Source: Chthoniobacteraceae bacterium
GTDB taxonomy: Bacteria; Verrucomicrobiota; Verrucomicrobiia; Chthoniobacterales; Chthoniobacteraceae
Assembly (NCBI GenBank): GCA_947476045.1
Contig: CANJNZ010000042.1
Coordinates: 1-38,071 of the forward strand
Direction of reading: 5' to 3'
Length of the DNA: 38,071 nucleotides
A program made the position numbers and the translations under genes. This document shows, piece by piece, positions 1-7,932 of the stretch (within the stretch, counting starts at the first letter, position 1; every line of letters starts with the position of its first letter). The notes below the pieces were generated by a model. That model saw nothing but the letters and a program-made list of their open reading frames with translations. It did not search any database and was not told where the DNA came from.

Positions 1-150
1 GCTTGATGACGCCACGCTTGCGCGCACCGACGTTTGTTGCTGTGCTGTTCCCGTCGGTCGCCAAAGCGCCGCCCCTTTGCTGATGTTGTTTTTCTTCAAC
101 CATAGACCCAGTGAACCACGCCCACCGGATCCCTCTCATGTCATCTATAC
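1..150. other. Left-edge sequence, no firm gene
   Basis: No confident gene is visible. A minus-strand reading frame starts with ATG at 103 (MVEEKQHQQ...) and runs off the window edge for 34 codons. A plus-strand frame enters from the left and stops at 81-83, which would suit the end of a gene in a preceding cassette. Neither matches a family I recognise, so the stretch is left unassigned. Confidence 0.3.
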
Positions 151-262
151 GCTGCAGCGAACTCGCTCCGCTGTCACGCTGGCTGCTTCCTGCCTCCGCC
201 TTTCCCCCGCCACGCAGCCAGCGCGCCAGCTCCGCGAGTCGCTGAGCTTGGGGTCGTTAGGC
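151..262 (+). other. attC-like integron recombination site (upstream)
   Basis: The right end carries the core box GTTAGGC (256-262), which fits the attC consensus GTTRRRY. The interior folds: GCAGCGAACTCGC on the left pairs with GCGAGTCGCTGAG on the right with unpaired bases, and CGCTGGCTGC (177-186) is perfectly complementary to GCAGCCAGCG (214-223). Imperfect palindromes with extrahelical bases are typical of attC sites. The left box (RYYYAAC) is not clear near 139-150, so the left boundary is approximate. The right 19 bases, GTCGCTGAGCTTGGGGTCG (238-256), recur exactly at 753-771. Confidence 0.7.
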
Positions 263-771
263 CACTTGCGCGCACTGATTTCTCGACAACACAGAACCAG
301 ACAAACAAACCACGAACACCATGAACTACACTGAATTGAAAAGTTTCGGAAAGCCCGATGAAGTGCGCGAATTCCCGAACGGACGCCTTGAACTAATCAA
401 AATCGGCGGAGCGACCATCGTCCGCTGCATTTTTGAGCCCGGCTGGAAGTGGTCAAACTCTGTCCAGCCCATCGCCAAGACAAAGAGCTGTGAAGCACCG
501 CATTTCCAGTATCACGTCTCCGGTGTCCTGCATATTCTCATGGACGACGGGACGGAGTTCGACTGCAAGCCAGGCGACGTTTCCTTGCTGCCTTCCGGCC
601 ACGATGCTTGGACGGTCGGCGACGAGCCAGCAGTCGTCGTGGATTTTCAAGGAATGATTGATTACGCCAATTCCAAGTGAACGAACGTGGCCTAACCATT
701 CGCTGCAGCCCCGAATGAGTTCGGGGTGGACTCACTTGCAGAAGGGTTCCGTGTCGCTGAGCTTGGGGTCG
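257..771 (+). mobile_element. Integron-type gene cassette carrying a cupin gene
   Basis: The unit between the two putative cleavage points is 515 bp. It holds one plus-strand gene preceded by the core box GTTAGGC and followed 9 bases after its stop codon by the inverse core box GCCTAAC. One short orphan gene plus one attC is the normal layout of an integron cassette. No integrase gene is visible; it could lie left of the window, or this could be a cassette cluster lacking an integrase (CALIN). Unrelated chromosomal genes begin at once to the right. Confidence 0.72.
321..680 (+). CDS. Cupin-domain protein (cassette-borne)
   Basis: A 119-residue single-domain cupin. The sequence shows the two cupin-like strands: PHFQYHVSG followed by the acidic turn DDGTEFDCKPGD, then LLPSGHDAWTVGDEP near the C-terminus. 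His residues in PHFQYH and SGHDAW could bind a metal, as in the family. The substrate cannot be deduced; cupins cover dioxygenases, isomerases, storage proteins and small stress proteins. The start at ATG 321 gives a full-length fold, though no clear Shine-Dalgarno is seen. It is the only gene in the 515-bp cassette and points away from the upstream attC-like site, as cassette genes normally do. No signal peptide is apparent, so it is probably cytosolic. Confidence 0.85.
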   Translation: MNYTELKSFGKPDEVREFPNGRLELIKIGGATIVRCIFEPGWKWSNSVQPIAKTKSCEAPHFQYHVSGVLHILMDDGTEFDCKPGDVSLLPSGHDAWTVGDEPAVVVDFQGMIDYANSK

Positions 772-777
772 CTAGAT
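690..777 (+). other. attC-like integron recombination site (downstream)
   Basis: The left box GCCTAAC (690-696) followed by CATTC resembles the left end of classical attC sites. The left inner box GCTGCAGC (702-709) pairs with GCTGAGC (756-762) leaving one extrahelical G. CCCCGAA (709-715) and TTCGGGG (720-726) make a further hairpin. The right core box reads GCTAGAT (771-777), that is GTTRRRY with C in place of the second base, which may weaken recombination. The site is about 88 bp long, within the usual attC range. Confidence 0.75.
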
Positions 778-806
778 GCTCTCCGTGGCGAGTGAGGGAA
801 GTGCGC

Positions 807-2069
807 TCATTCCTCGACGCGGTAGAGGGCGGTGCGGGTGCGGAGGAAGAGGGCTTTGCCGCTGACTGCGGGGGAGGCCATGAAGCCGTCGTCGAATTTT
901 CCTTCTGCGATTTTCTTGAACTCCGGTGATGCGGCGACGATGACGACTTTTCCTTCTTCGCTGAAGAAATAGATGCGCCCTTCGGCGAGGATCGGGGAGG
1001 CGGAGTAGTTGCCGCCGATGCGTTCGCGCCATTTCATTGCGCCGGTTCTGGCGTCGAGGCAGGAGGCCATGCCGTTGTCGTCGAGGACGAAGAGGAGGCC
1101 CTTTTCGAAGAGGAGCGAGGGCTTGGTGGGGGCGGCCTTTTTTTCGCGCCATGCGACGGCGGTGTCGTCGAGCAGGCCGCTGCCACCGGGCTTGAGTGCG
1201 ATGACTTGTTTGGTGCCGAAGCCGGGGACGAGGAAGACCATGCCGTCTCCAGCGACGGGCCTGACTGCGGAGCTGTGGCAGGCGCGCTCTTCGAAGCGCC
1301 AGATTTCTTTTCCCGTGGCGGGTTCGTAGGCGTAGGCGGCGTTTGCGCCGTGGGAGATGAGCATGGGTTTCCCCTCCCATTCGATGACGACGGGAGTGCC
1401 GAAGGATTTGCGGTAGTCGCCCTCGGAAGCGGGTTTTCCGTCGGGCTGGAGGTCTTTGAAATCAATGGAGCGTTGCACATTCCAGACGGTCTTGCCGGTG
1501 GCTTTGTCGAGCGCGACGATGAACTGGTGGTCGCTGCCGTCGAAGGGGAGAATCATCAAGTTCTTCCACGTAATCGGCGAGCTGCCGGCTGCGCGGTAGT
1601 GGTTGCAGACAAAATCGCGCCGCTCCCACAGCACGGCGCACGTTTTCGTGTCGAGACACGCAATCGCGGGCGAGCCCCAGCTTACGTAGATGCGTCCCTC
1701 TTCAATGACGGGCGTAGGCGAGGCGTAGCTGTTGAATTTGTGGCAAAACTGCGGTTTTTCGACCGTGAAGAGTTTCTTGTCGTGAAGCACTTTTCCGGTT
1801 GCGGCGTCCATCGCCATCACGCCCAGTTCCGTCCCGTCCTCGCTGGCCGTGGTCAGCCACACCTGCCCGCCCCACACGACCGGCGAAGACCATGCCTTGC
1901 CGTGCGTCGGAGTCTTCCATTTCACGTGCGTCGCCTCGCCTATTTCCGTCGGCAAGCCTTTCGCATCGCTGTGACCATCGCCGGTCGTCCCACGGAACTC
2001 GGGCCAGTTTTCCCCGGCATGGAGGGCGAAAGTGAACGCGACGAGTGAGAGGAGTGCGGATTTTTTCAT
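807..2069 (-). CDS. Secreted PQQ-like beta-propeller repeat protein
   Basis: A 420-residue protein with an N-terminal signal peptide (MKKSALLSLVAFTFALHAGE) followed by the motif NWPEFRG, which opens many verrucomicrobial and planctomycete PQQ-like outer-repeat proteins. Repeated blades are visible, such as WSSPVVWGGQVWLTT, YASPTPVIEEGRIYVSWG and NYSASPILAEGRIYFFSEEG, with the aspartate/tryptophan-dock style A-T-G-K turns (DAATGKVL, DKATGKTVW). The start was placed at ATG 2069 because it creates the signal peptide; the frame stays open upstream to 2135. No catalytic residues of quinoprotein dehydrogenases stand out, so a structural or ligand-binding extracytoplasmic role is more likely. It is a paralog of the protein at 17858-19111. 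Confidence 0.9.
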   Translation of the reverse strand: MKKSALLSLVAFTFALHAGENWPEFRGTTGDGHSDAKGLPTEIGEATHVKWKTPTHGKAWSSPVVWGGQVWLTTASEDGTELGVMAMDAATGKVLHDKKLFTVEKPQFCHKFNSYASPTPVIEEGRIYVSWGSPAIACLDTKTCAVLWERRDFVCNHYRAAGSSPITWKNLMILPFDGSDHQFIVALDKATGKTVWNVQRSIDFKDLQPDGKPASEGDYRKSFGTPVVIEWEGKPMLISHGANAAYAYEPATGKEIWRFEERACHSSAVRPVAGDGMVFLVPGFGTKQVIALKPGGSGLLDDTAVAWREKKAAPTKPSLLFEKGLLFVLDDNGMASCLDARTGAMKWRERIGGNYSASPILAEGRIYFFSEEGKVVIVAASPEFKKIAEGKFDDGFMASPAVSGKALFLRTRTALYRVEE

Positions 2070-2172
2070 GAAGACAAGTGACGCGTGCAAAGTGCTACGA
2101 GCGACCCTTTCACGGCAAGCCTCCACATCTTCCACGCGAAAATTGCTGAATAAACGCAGCCCCGCTGGCAGG

Positions 2173-2643
2173 TTATTTCTTTTTCTTCAAAGCGACTGCC
2201 TTTGCAGGCGCTTTCTTCGCTTTCGCGGGTTTGGCGGCCTTCTTCGGCTTCACGGGCTTTGCCACTTTCGCAGGAGTTGTTTTGGCGGCAGGCTTCACCG
2301 GTTTTGGCGGAAAGGTCGGGTTCCGCTTCTCCTTTTCGGCTGCGAATGTCGCGTTCTGTTCCGCAGCGGTCGCGAGGAAAGAGGCGAGCGCGCGGCCGTC
2401 GCCGACGTAAGTGGTGCCAGCCTTTTTCACGATACCCTGCCTTACGAAATTCTGGAGTTTTTCGTAGGCGCGCAGGCGGATCATTTCCTCGCCGCCGCTG
2501 GTTGCATCCTTCGCACGGAGGCTTTCATACACGTCCACGAAGAGTGCCTTGAACTCCAATGGCTTCTTCTTGCACAGGACTTTTGCGATTTCCTCGGAGA
2601 TGCGGTCAGGACCACGGCGGGCGAATGTCGAAGTTTTGCTCAT
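2173..2643 (-). CDS. Lysine/proline/alanine-rich histone H1-like protein
   Basis: A 156-residue protein with two parts. The N-terminal ~110 residues look helical and could be a small winged-helix or DNA-binding fold (ISEEIAKVLCKKKPLEFKALF ... YEKLQNFVRQGIVKKAGTTYV). The C-terminal ~45 residues are an unstructured basic tail built from repeats of AKPVKPKKAAKPAK type, ending in KKKK, closely resembling the tails of histone H1-like and some HU-like bacterial proteins. The start at ATG 2643 was chosen because the upstream extension to 2745 has unlikely composition; AGGGAGG sits directly before this ATG, closer than is usual. A role as nucleoid-associated protein is inferred from composition alone. 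Confidence 0.7.
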   Translation of the reverse strand: MSKTSTFARRGPDRISEEIAKVLCKKKPLEFKALFVDVYESLRAKDATSGGEEMIRLRAYEKLQNFVRQGIVKKAGTTYVGDGRALASFLATAAEQNATFAAEKEKRNPTFPPKPVKPAAKTTPAKVAKPVKPKKAAKPAKAKKAPAKAVALKKKK

Positions 2644-2743
2644 GCCTCCCTTTAGCAGGTCATTCCAGAAAAACGAGGGATTCTTGCAGGGAGTTTGAAA
2701 TTTTCTGCGAAAGGGGTGTCTGCCTCCTTGGTTTGCAGGCAGC

Positions 2744-2779
2744 AAAAAGGGCGCGTCACCCGAAGGCGACGCACCCTTT
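2744..2779 (-). terminator. Rho-independent terminator of the Cys-rich peptide gene
   Basis: Read on the minus strand, AGGGTGCGTCGCC, a TTCG tetraloop and GGTGACGCGCCCT form a 13-bp stem with G-U pairs, followed by TTTTT. It lies directly after the stop codon at 2797. Confidence 0.85.
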
Positions 2780-2796
2780 GAAACTATCGAATCTGC

Positions 2797-2952
2797 TTAC
2801 TTCTTCTTAGCACAGCAGCTGCCGCCGGGCTTGTCGCACTTTTCGGCAGGCTTGCCGTGGCACTTGTCACCAGGCTTGTCGCACTTTTGTGTGCAGCAGG
2901 CACCAAAGGTGAAGCTGACGGCGACGGCGATGAGTGTGAGGATGTGTTTCAT
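2797..2952 (-). CDS. Small exported Cys/Lys-rich peptide
   Basis: A 51-residue product. Residues 1-18 form a hydrophobic signal (MKHILTLIAVAVSFTFGA), followed by CC; a lipoprotein signal is possible (FGAC), although the -3 residue is atypical. The mature part has seven or eight cysteines and a repeated KCDKPG unit (KCDKPGDKC ... KCDKPGGSCC), then KKK. Such peptides could bind metal or be disulfide-stabilised, but no named family is recognised. The ATG at 2952 is preferred over the long upstream extension because only this start gives a signal sequence. A strong terminator follows, so this is a monocistronic gene. Confidence 0.75.
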   Translation of the reverse strand: MKHILTLIAVAVSFTFGACCTQKCDKPGDKCHGKPAEKCDKPGGSCCAKKK

Positions 2953-3106
2953 GGTATTTTGTTGGTTTTGTTTTTCCCAGACTTCTGTCGGGGTGCGGTG
3001 AGTTTGATGCAAACTCCTCATAGACGCAAGCACCAGCTTTGAACGAATTGCGCGCGCCACTGCACCCTTTACGGTGGATGCACGCGCCGGTAACACATCG
3101 CCACCT

Positions 3107-3913
3107 ATGACGATCCTAGACAACGAGCACGCCGACCTCCAGACGCCCAGCGGGTCGATGCGGACGCATATTTTCCGCCCCGCTGCTGCCGGGAAATATC
3201 CCGCCATCACGCTATTTTCCGAGATATTCCAACTGACCGGCCCCGTTCGACGCACGGCGATGATGCTGGCGGGACACGGCTTCGTCGTCGCGGTGCCGGA
3301 GATTTTTCATGAATTTGAGGAACCGGGAACTGTCCTCGGCTACGACACCGCAGGCGCCGACCGCGGCAACTGGTGCAAAGTGAACAAACCACTCGCCGCC
3401 TATGATGACGATATGTGCACGGTGCGGGAGTTTTTGAAAAGCCACCCTGCAAGCAACGGCAAGCTGGGCAGCATGGGAATGTGCATCGGCGGGCATTTGT
3501 GTTTCCGTGATTGTTTCAGCCCCGATGTGCTGGCCGGGGTGAGCCTTTACCCCACGGACATCCACAAACTCGAAGAACACAAACGCGGACTCGGACTCGG
3601 AATGTGCGACGATTCACTGGAACGCGCGCGGCGCGGCGACATCAAAGGCGAACTGCTCATTATCTGGGGAAGACAGGACCCGCACGTTCCCTTCGAGGGA
3701 CGGATGCAAGTGCGCCGCGCACTGGAAGAAGCGAACACATGGCATCAGACCTTCGAGGTGAACGGCGCGCACGCATTCATCCGCGACGAAGGACCGCGCT
3801 ACAATCCCGTGCTCGCACAACAGTGCTACGCGCTCGCGATCGAGCTTTTTAAGCGGAAACTCGGTGAGGGCGACATCCCAAGCATGATCGAATCGACAGA
3901 AGCAAAACACTAG
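3107..3913 (+). CDS. Dienelactone hydrolase family protein
   Basis: A 268-residue alpha/beta hydrolase. The nucleophile is a cysteine in GMCIGGH (Cys126), with Asp191 in WGRQDPHVP and His222 in NGAHAFIRD; this Cys-Asp-His triad is that of dienelactone hydrolases, which hydrolyse enol-lactones in the modified ortho-cleavage pathway. The real substrate may differ, because many genomes carry paralogs outside aromatic degradation and no such pathway genes are nearby. No signal peptide is seen, so it is probably cytosolic. The start was set at ATG 3107 (MTILDNEHADL); an in-frame start at 3074 would add an unlikely N-terminal extension. Confidence 0.88.
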   Translation: MTILDNEHADLQTPSGSMRTHIFRPAAAGKYPAITLFSEIFQLTGPVRRTAMMLAGHGFVVAVPEIFHEFEEPGTVLGYDTAGADRGNWCKVNKPLAAYDDDMCTVREFLKSHPASNGKLGSMGMCIGGHLCFRDCFSPDVLAGVSLYPTDIHKLEEHKRGLGLGMCDDSLERARRGDIKGELLIIWGRQDPHVPFEGRMQVRRALEEANTWHQTFEVNGAHAFIRDEGPRYNPVLAQQCYALAIELFKRKLGEGDIPSMIESTEAKH

Positions 3914-3996
3914 TCTCCTCTACAATTTGAAGATATTTTCGCACTGATTGCAGTGTGACGTTGATTTACAAAAACCCTCCCGCTACTTTTCCTCAC

Positions 3997-4521
3997 ATGA
4001 AGCTTGTCCGCTGGAAGCGATTTACATGGGATCTTGAAAAACTCCCCGATTTTGAGACGCAACTCCCATCGCATTTCAACGTCCGCGCCGCGTCCCGCGA
4101 CGAGGAGAAAGTCGTGCGCAACGTCATCTTCACCGCGTTCAGCCTCGATACCGCGTGGGGCGATTCATTCAAGGAACTGCGCCCGTTCATCGAAGCACAA
4201 ATCACCTCCAGCTTTGTCCATCGCGCAGTCCCCTGCCTCGTAATCACCCACGGTGTGCGCATCATCGCCGCATCCGCACTCAATACGACCGAGGACGCCC
4301 CGAGCCATCTTATCTCCGGCCCCTGCGTGCTCGCCGAATACCGCAGTCGCGGTCTCGGCACCGCGCTCCTCCACGAGTCGCTCATGCACTTAAAGACCGC
4401 CGGCCTCGCACGTGCCTGCGGCATCTGCAAGGAAAACGTCCCTGCCAGCAAATTCGTCTATCCCAAGTTCGAATCAACCGCGCTGGACTTCGACTACGAA
4501 GCCCTGCTGGCCTCGATTTGA
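3997..4521 (+). CDS. GNAT-family N-acetyltransferase
   Basis: A 174-residue protein ending in a recognisable GNAT core: the beta4 strand SGPCVLAEYRSRGLGTALL contains the acetyl-CoA pyrophosphate-binding pattern R/Q-x-x-G-x-G/A (here RSRGLG). The following helix HESLMHLKTAGLARACGICKE and strand complete motif A. The N-terminal half is divergent, so the acceptor substrate cannot be predicted. The start at ATG 3997 fits the fold; a further in-frame start exists at 3955. It is a single gene between a hydrolase and a convergent small gene. Confidence 0.78.
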   Translation: MKLVRWKRFTWDLEKLPDFETQLPSHFNVRAASRDEEKVVRNVIFTAFSLDTAWGDSFKELRPFIEAQITSSFVHRAVPCLVITHGVRIIAASALNTTEDAPSHLISGPCVLAEYRSRGLGTALLHESLMHLKTAGLARACGICKENVPASKFVYPKFESTALDFDYEALLASI

Positions 4522-4528
4522 GTGCGGA

Positions 4529-4798
4529 CTACCGCCGTCTCAGGGCTTCCTTCAAATCCGAAGCGTAAGAGGGATTGATTTCAAAGTTCTCGTTGGGCAC
4601 ATCCTCCACCGTCACGCGCTCTTTCATTGAGGCAGTTTCCACAAAGCCGATATCGAGCAGCGTATTGAGCACGTCGCACAGATCATCGACTGCCATTTGC
4701 GTGCGCTCCATCAATTCATCGCCAGTCACTCCAAGACCAAAGCCAATGGCTTTCAACAAGCCAGCTTCGCGACCATTTAGTTTTGGTTCTCTTGCCAT
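4529..4798 (-). CDS. Small conserved-looking hypothetical, possible winged helix
   Basis: An 89-residue protein (MAREPKLNGREAG...). It looks mainly helical: KAIGFGLGVTGDELMERT then DDLCDVLNTLLDIGFVETA, a pattern seen in short winged-helix or MarR-like folds where the second helix precedes a beta-wing. The acidic/basic C-terminus is YASDLKEALRRR. ATG 4798 was chosen; GGAG precedes it but very close, and a frame upstream to 4837 is open, so the start is uncertain. No function can be assigned. It converges with the GNAT gene (7-base gap) and diverges from the phospholipase D gene. Confidence 0.6.
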   Translation of the reverse strand: MAREPKLNGREAGLLKAIGFGLGVTGDELMERTQMAVDDLCDVLNTLLDIGFVETASMKERVTVEDVPNENFEINPSYASDLKEALRRR

Positions 4799-4872
4799 GC
4801 TCCGTTTGTAGCGGATTTCATTCCAGCAGCGCAACATTGCCCGCGCGGAATCATCAGACTAGCATCCCTCGC

Positions 4873-6324
4873 GTGAACACCACACCCGAGCACCTCAGCG
4901 ACCGTGGCGAAAACCTCCGCTCCATTCGCGGCATCGCCCAGCGTGCGCTCGCCCGTGCCGCCGGTGCACCGCTCGTGCCCGGCAACGCCGTCCGCCTTCT
5001 CCTCGACGCGGAGCAAAACTACGCCGCGTGGCACACCGCCATCGCCGCCGCGAAGCGCACCATTTATTTTGAAAACTACATCTTTCGCCCCGATGTCGTT
5101 GGTAAAAGATTTCGCGACGCTCTCGTCGCGCGTGCAGAGGACGGGGTGAAAGTGCGCGTCCTCCTCGACTGGATCGGCTCACTTCACACGTCGCGCAAAT
5201 TTTGGGAGCCGCTGCTGAAACTCGGCGGACAAGTGCGCTACCACAATCCCCCGCGCCTCGATAGCCCGCTCGGCTGGCTCAGCCGCGACCATCGCAAAAC
5301 GCTCGCCGTGGATGGCACGCTCGGCTTCGTCTCCGGCATCTGCGTGAGCAACACGTGGCTCGGCGACGCATCACGCCGCATTGAGCCGTGGCGAGATACC
5401 GGCGTCGAAATTCGCGGGCCCGCCGTCGCCGACCTCATCCCCGCCTTCGCACAAGTCTGGGCGGAAAACGGAGACCCCATCAGTAAGGACGAACTCACCT
5501 CATTCACACCCGCAGCGCCTGCTGGCGAAATCCCCGTCCGCGTCATCGCCAGCGCGCCGAACCTCGCAGGCATCTATCGTCTCGACCTCCTCATCGCATC
5601 CATGGCCGAGCGCCGACTGTGGCTCACCGATGCCTATTTCGCTGCACTGCCCGCCTACGTGCAGGCACTCCGCGCCGCTGCACGTGATGGTGTGGACGTC
5701 CGACTCCTCGTCCCCGGCGGCAGCGATTTGCCGTGGCTCCGCCCGCTCACCACCGCCGGCTATCGTCCATTGCTCGAAGCCGGCGTCCGCGTCTTCGAGT
5801 GGAACGGCTCCATGCTCCACGCAAAAACCGCCGTCGCCGATGGACGCTGGGCGCGCGTCGGCAGCACGAACCTCAACGTCGCAAGCTGGATCTCCAATTA
5901 TGAACTCGATGTCGCCATCGAGGACCCCGGCTTCGCCAACGAAATGGAAACCACCTACGAACGCGACCTCACCCACTCCACCGAGGTCGTATTAAAAAAA
6001 CGCCGCCCAAAACGACTCCCATCGCCCGGCGATTCGCGATCGCGCCCCGGCGGCGGTAGTCTCGCGCGTGTCACCGCAGGCGCAATCCGACTTGGCCGCA
6101 CCGTCGGCGCAGCGATCACGAATCACCGCGTTCTCGGCACCGCCGAAGCCTTCCCTCTTTTCTGGATCGCCATGTCCCTCCTCGCACTCGCCGCACTCGC
6201 CGTTTTCCTGCCGCACGTCGTCGCGTGGACGGCGGCAACATTTTTCACACTCCTCTCGCTCATGCTCCTCCTGCGATCCTGGCGTCTCCGCCGCGCGGGA
6301 GGAAAGTTGAGAGATGAGAGTTGA
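4873..6324 (+). CDS. Phospholipase D-family cardiolipin synthase-like protein
   Basis: Two complete HKD motifs are present: His140-Lys142-Asp147 in [10 protein letters not shown] and His316-Lys318-Asp323 in [10 protein letters not shown], each followed by the usual G-S/N element. This is the bipartite active site that transfers phosphatidyl groups through a phosphohistidine intermediate, as in cardiolipin synthases. Unusually the membrane segments are at the C-terminus (about residues 426-468, [19 protein letters not shown] and a second helix) rather than the N-terminus. A GTG at 4873 is the likeliest start; a longer frame begins at 4783. ruvB follows almost directly. A second HKD protein lies at 32902-34146. 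Confidence 0.85.
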   Translation: MNTTPEHLSDRGENLRSIRGIAQRALARAAGAPLVPGNAVRLLLDAEQNYAAWHTAIAAAKRTIYFENYIFRPDVVGKRFRDALVARAEDGVKVRVLLDWIGSLHTSRKFWEPLLKLGGQVRYHNPPRLDSPLGWLSRDHRKTLAVDGTLGFVSGICVSNTWLGDASRRIEPWRDTGVEIRGPAVADLIPAFAQVWAENGDPISKDELTSFTPAAPAGEIPVRVIASAPNLAGIYRLDLLIASMAERRLWLTDAYFAALPAYVQALRAAARDGVDVRLLVPGGSDLPWLRPLTTAGYRPLLEAGVRVFEWNGSMLHAKTAVADGRWARVGSTNLNVASWISNYELDVAIEDPGFANEMETTYERDLTHSTEVVLKKRRPKRLPSPGDSRSRPGGGSLARVTAGAIRLGRTVGAAITNHRVLGTAEAFPLFWIAMSLLALAALAVFLPHVVAWTAATFFTLLSLMLLLRSWRLRRAGGKLRDES

Positions 6325-6350
6325 GTGTTGTCACCCGAAGTGGCACTGGG

Positions 6351-7400
6351 ATGCCGCCGCAAAACTCCACGCCTAATTTTCAACACACCGTGCCCGTCAC
6401 CAAAGACATCGCCGAAGCTCCCGATACGCCGTTCGACATCTCGCTGCGCCCGCCCGCATTCAGCGAATTCACCGGGCAGGAAAAAGTGCGTGAGCAGCTC
6501 ATGGTCATGGTCGAGGCCGCCAAGCAGCGCGGCGACGTCCTTGAGCACGTCCTCCTCAGCGGCCCGCCCGGCCTTGGCAAAACCACCCTCGCCAACATCC
6601 TCGCCACCGCCATGGGCGTCGGCATCAAATGCACCAGCGGCCCCACCATCGAAAAAGCAGGCGACCTCGCCGGACTCCTCACCACCCTCGAACGCGGCGA
6701 CGTCCTCTTCATTGACGAAGTCCACGCCCTCTCCCGCGTCATCGAAGAATACCTCTACCCCGCGATGGAGGACTACAAACTCGATATCATCATTGATCAG
6801 GGCCCCAACGCCCGCAGTGTCCGCCTCAACCTCCCCAAATTCACCCTCATCGCCGCCACCACCCGCGCCGGCATGATCACCGCCCCGCTCCGCTCGCGCT
6901 TCGGCATGACGTGCCGCCTCGACTATTACACCGCCGAGGACTTGCAGAAAATCGTCCTCCGCAGCGCCGCGCTCATCGGCGTGGAAGTGGACAACCCCGG
7001 CGCCCTCGAAATCGCCGCCCGCAGCCGAGGCACCCCGCGCGTCGCCAACAACCTCCTCCGCTGGGTGCGCGACTTCGCCCAAGTCCGCGCCGGCAACCGC
7101 ATCACCCGCGACGTCGCCGACGCCGCACTCACCATGCGCGACATTGACCTCGACGGCCTCGACGAAATGGACAAACGCCTCCTCGAAGCCCTCGTCCAGA
7201 AATTCGGCGGCGGCCCCGTCGGCATCAGCAGCCTCGCCGTCGCCGTCGGCGAAGACCCCGGCACCCTCGAAGACGTCAACGAGCCCTACCTCATCATGCA
7301 AGGCTACCTCAAGCGCACCAGCCAGGGCCGCGTCGCCATGCCCCTCGCCTACAAGAAACTCGGCCTCACCGCCCCAAGGCGCGAAGGGGAGTTGCTGTAA
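6351..7400 (+). CDS. ruvB: Holliday junction branch migration ATPase RuvB
   Basis: RuvB is the hexameric AAA+ motor that, with RuvA, drives Holliday-junction branch migration. Walker A is GPPGLGKT (residues 71-78), Walker B is [11 protein letters not shown], sensor 1 lies in AATTRAGM and the arginine finger region in LRSRFGM. The C-terminal winged helix ends [12 protein letters not shown], with SQGR in place of the more common TPRGR. Length 349 residues is normal. A TTG at 6321 or ATG at 6351 could start translation; ATG 6351 is preferred. It follows the HKD enzyme gene by 26 bases. ruvA and ruvC are not in the window. Confidence 0.97.
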   Translation: MPPQNSTPNFQHTVPVTKDIAEAPDTPFDISLRPPAFSEFTGQEKVREQLMVMVEAAKQRGDVLEHVLLSGPPGLGKTTLANILATAMGVGIKCTSGPTIEKAGDLAGLLTTLERGDVLFIDEVHALSRVIEEYLYPAMEDYKLDIIIDQGPNARSVRLNLPKFTLIAATTRAGMITAPLRSRFGMTCRLDYYTAEDLQKIVLRSAALIGVEVDNPGALEIAARSRGTPRVANNLLRWVRDFAQVRAGNRITRDVADAALTMRDIDLDGLDEMDKRLLEALVQKFGGGPVGISSLAVAVGEDPGTLEDVNEPYLIMQGYLKRTSQGRVAMPLAYKKLGLTAPRREGELL

Positions 7401-7799
7401 CTATCTGAGTAGCGCTTCGACAATCCACATGTCTGAGCCAACCCAAAGACTGCCGTCAGTCCTCTTCGTCTGGTAGCTCACCGATACATCGGCATCAGCA
7501 CCACTTCCTCCCGGCTTCCCATCTCTACCAAGGCTTGTGAGCGTAATCGTCCCGTCTGCGGCAATACGATACTGTAGCGGCCTGTCCCAACCATCCATTG
7601 TCTGGTTTGCATATCCGTCTCTCTTAGGAAGAACATCAAGCGACGATGGGACTGCTCTCTTTGTCTGGGCATAAATGTGAATCCGAGCAAACGTCTCCCC
7701 AATAGCAGAATTCGTCATCTCGTCTGGCGTGATCTTCGTGCAAGCTACGAGTGCGAAGGCTGACAAAATCCCGAATAGTATGCGCTGTTTGGGCCACAT
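7401..7799 (-). CDS. Lipoprotein with GspG-like C-terminal domain
   Basis: A 132-residue predicted lipoprotein: hydrophobic signal with lipobox LVAC (Cys20). The mature part ends in a segment very like the C-terminal half of type II secretion major pseudopilin GspG: PKRDGYANQTMDGWDRPLQY then TSLGRDGKPGGSGADADVSV, the latter matching the calcium-site loop region of GspG. The prepilin N-terminal helix and cleavage site are absent, so it cannot be a pseudopilin and may have adopted the fold for another extracytoplasmic use. The gene ends exactly at the ruvB stop on the opposite strand and lies in the lower-GC small-gene island. Confidence 0.72.
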   Translation of the reverse strand: MWPKQRILFGILSAFALVACTKITPDEMTNSAIGETFARIHIYAQTKRAVPSSLDVLPKRDGYANQTMDGWDRPLQYRIAADGTITLTSLGRDGKPGGSGADADVSVSYQTKRTDGSLWVGSDMWIVEALLR

Positions 7800-7830
7800 A
7801 TTACAACCTACGTTGGTTATCGGGCCGGTA

Positions 7831-7896
7831 GGGGAGTTGGCGGGTGGGATGGAGCATGGCGGAGGGAGGGAAGCGGGTTGGGGCATCTTTGGCAAA
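7831..7896 (-). repeat. Imperfect ~67-bp direct repeat, copy 1 (cassette-boundary-like)
   Basis: This copy and the one at 8408-8474 share about 87% identity (roughly nine differences and one gap), including TGGGATGGAGCATGGC and GAAGCGGGTTGGG. Each lies upstream of a small minus-strand gene. On the minus strand the repeat contains CCCCAAC (7877-7883), close to an attC left box; the expected right box near 7803-7812 is degenerate. Internal symmetry is weak, so attC identity is uncertain. Confidence 0.55.
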
Positions 7897-7932
7897 TAGC
7901 TAGGCTGCTCGGCTGAGCGCATGGAGATGTGC

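Noticed and set aside
77-334. Plus-strand frame of 85 codons at the left end
   Set aside because: It runs across the attC-like palindrome, has unlikely composition and overlaps the start of the cupin gene; the palindrome explains its openness.
6123-7301. Long minus-strand frame opposite ruvB
   Set aside because: It is an antisense shadow of ruvB and the HKD gene, caused by high third-position GC; its product is a Gly/Ala/Glu/Asp-biased sequence without family motifs.
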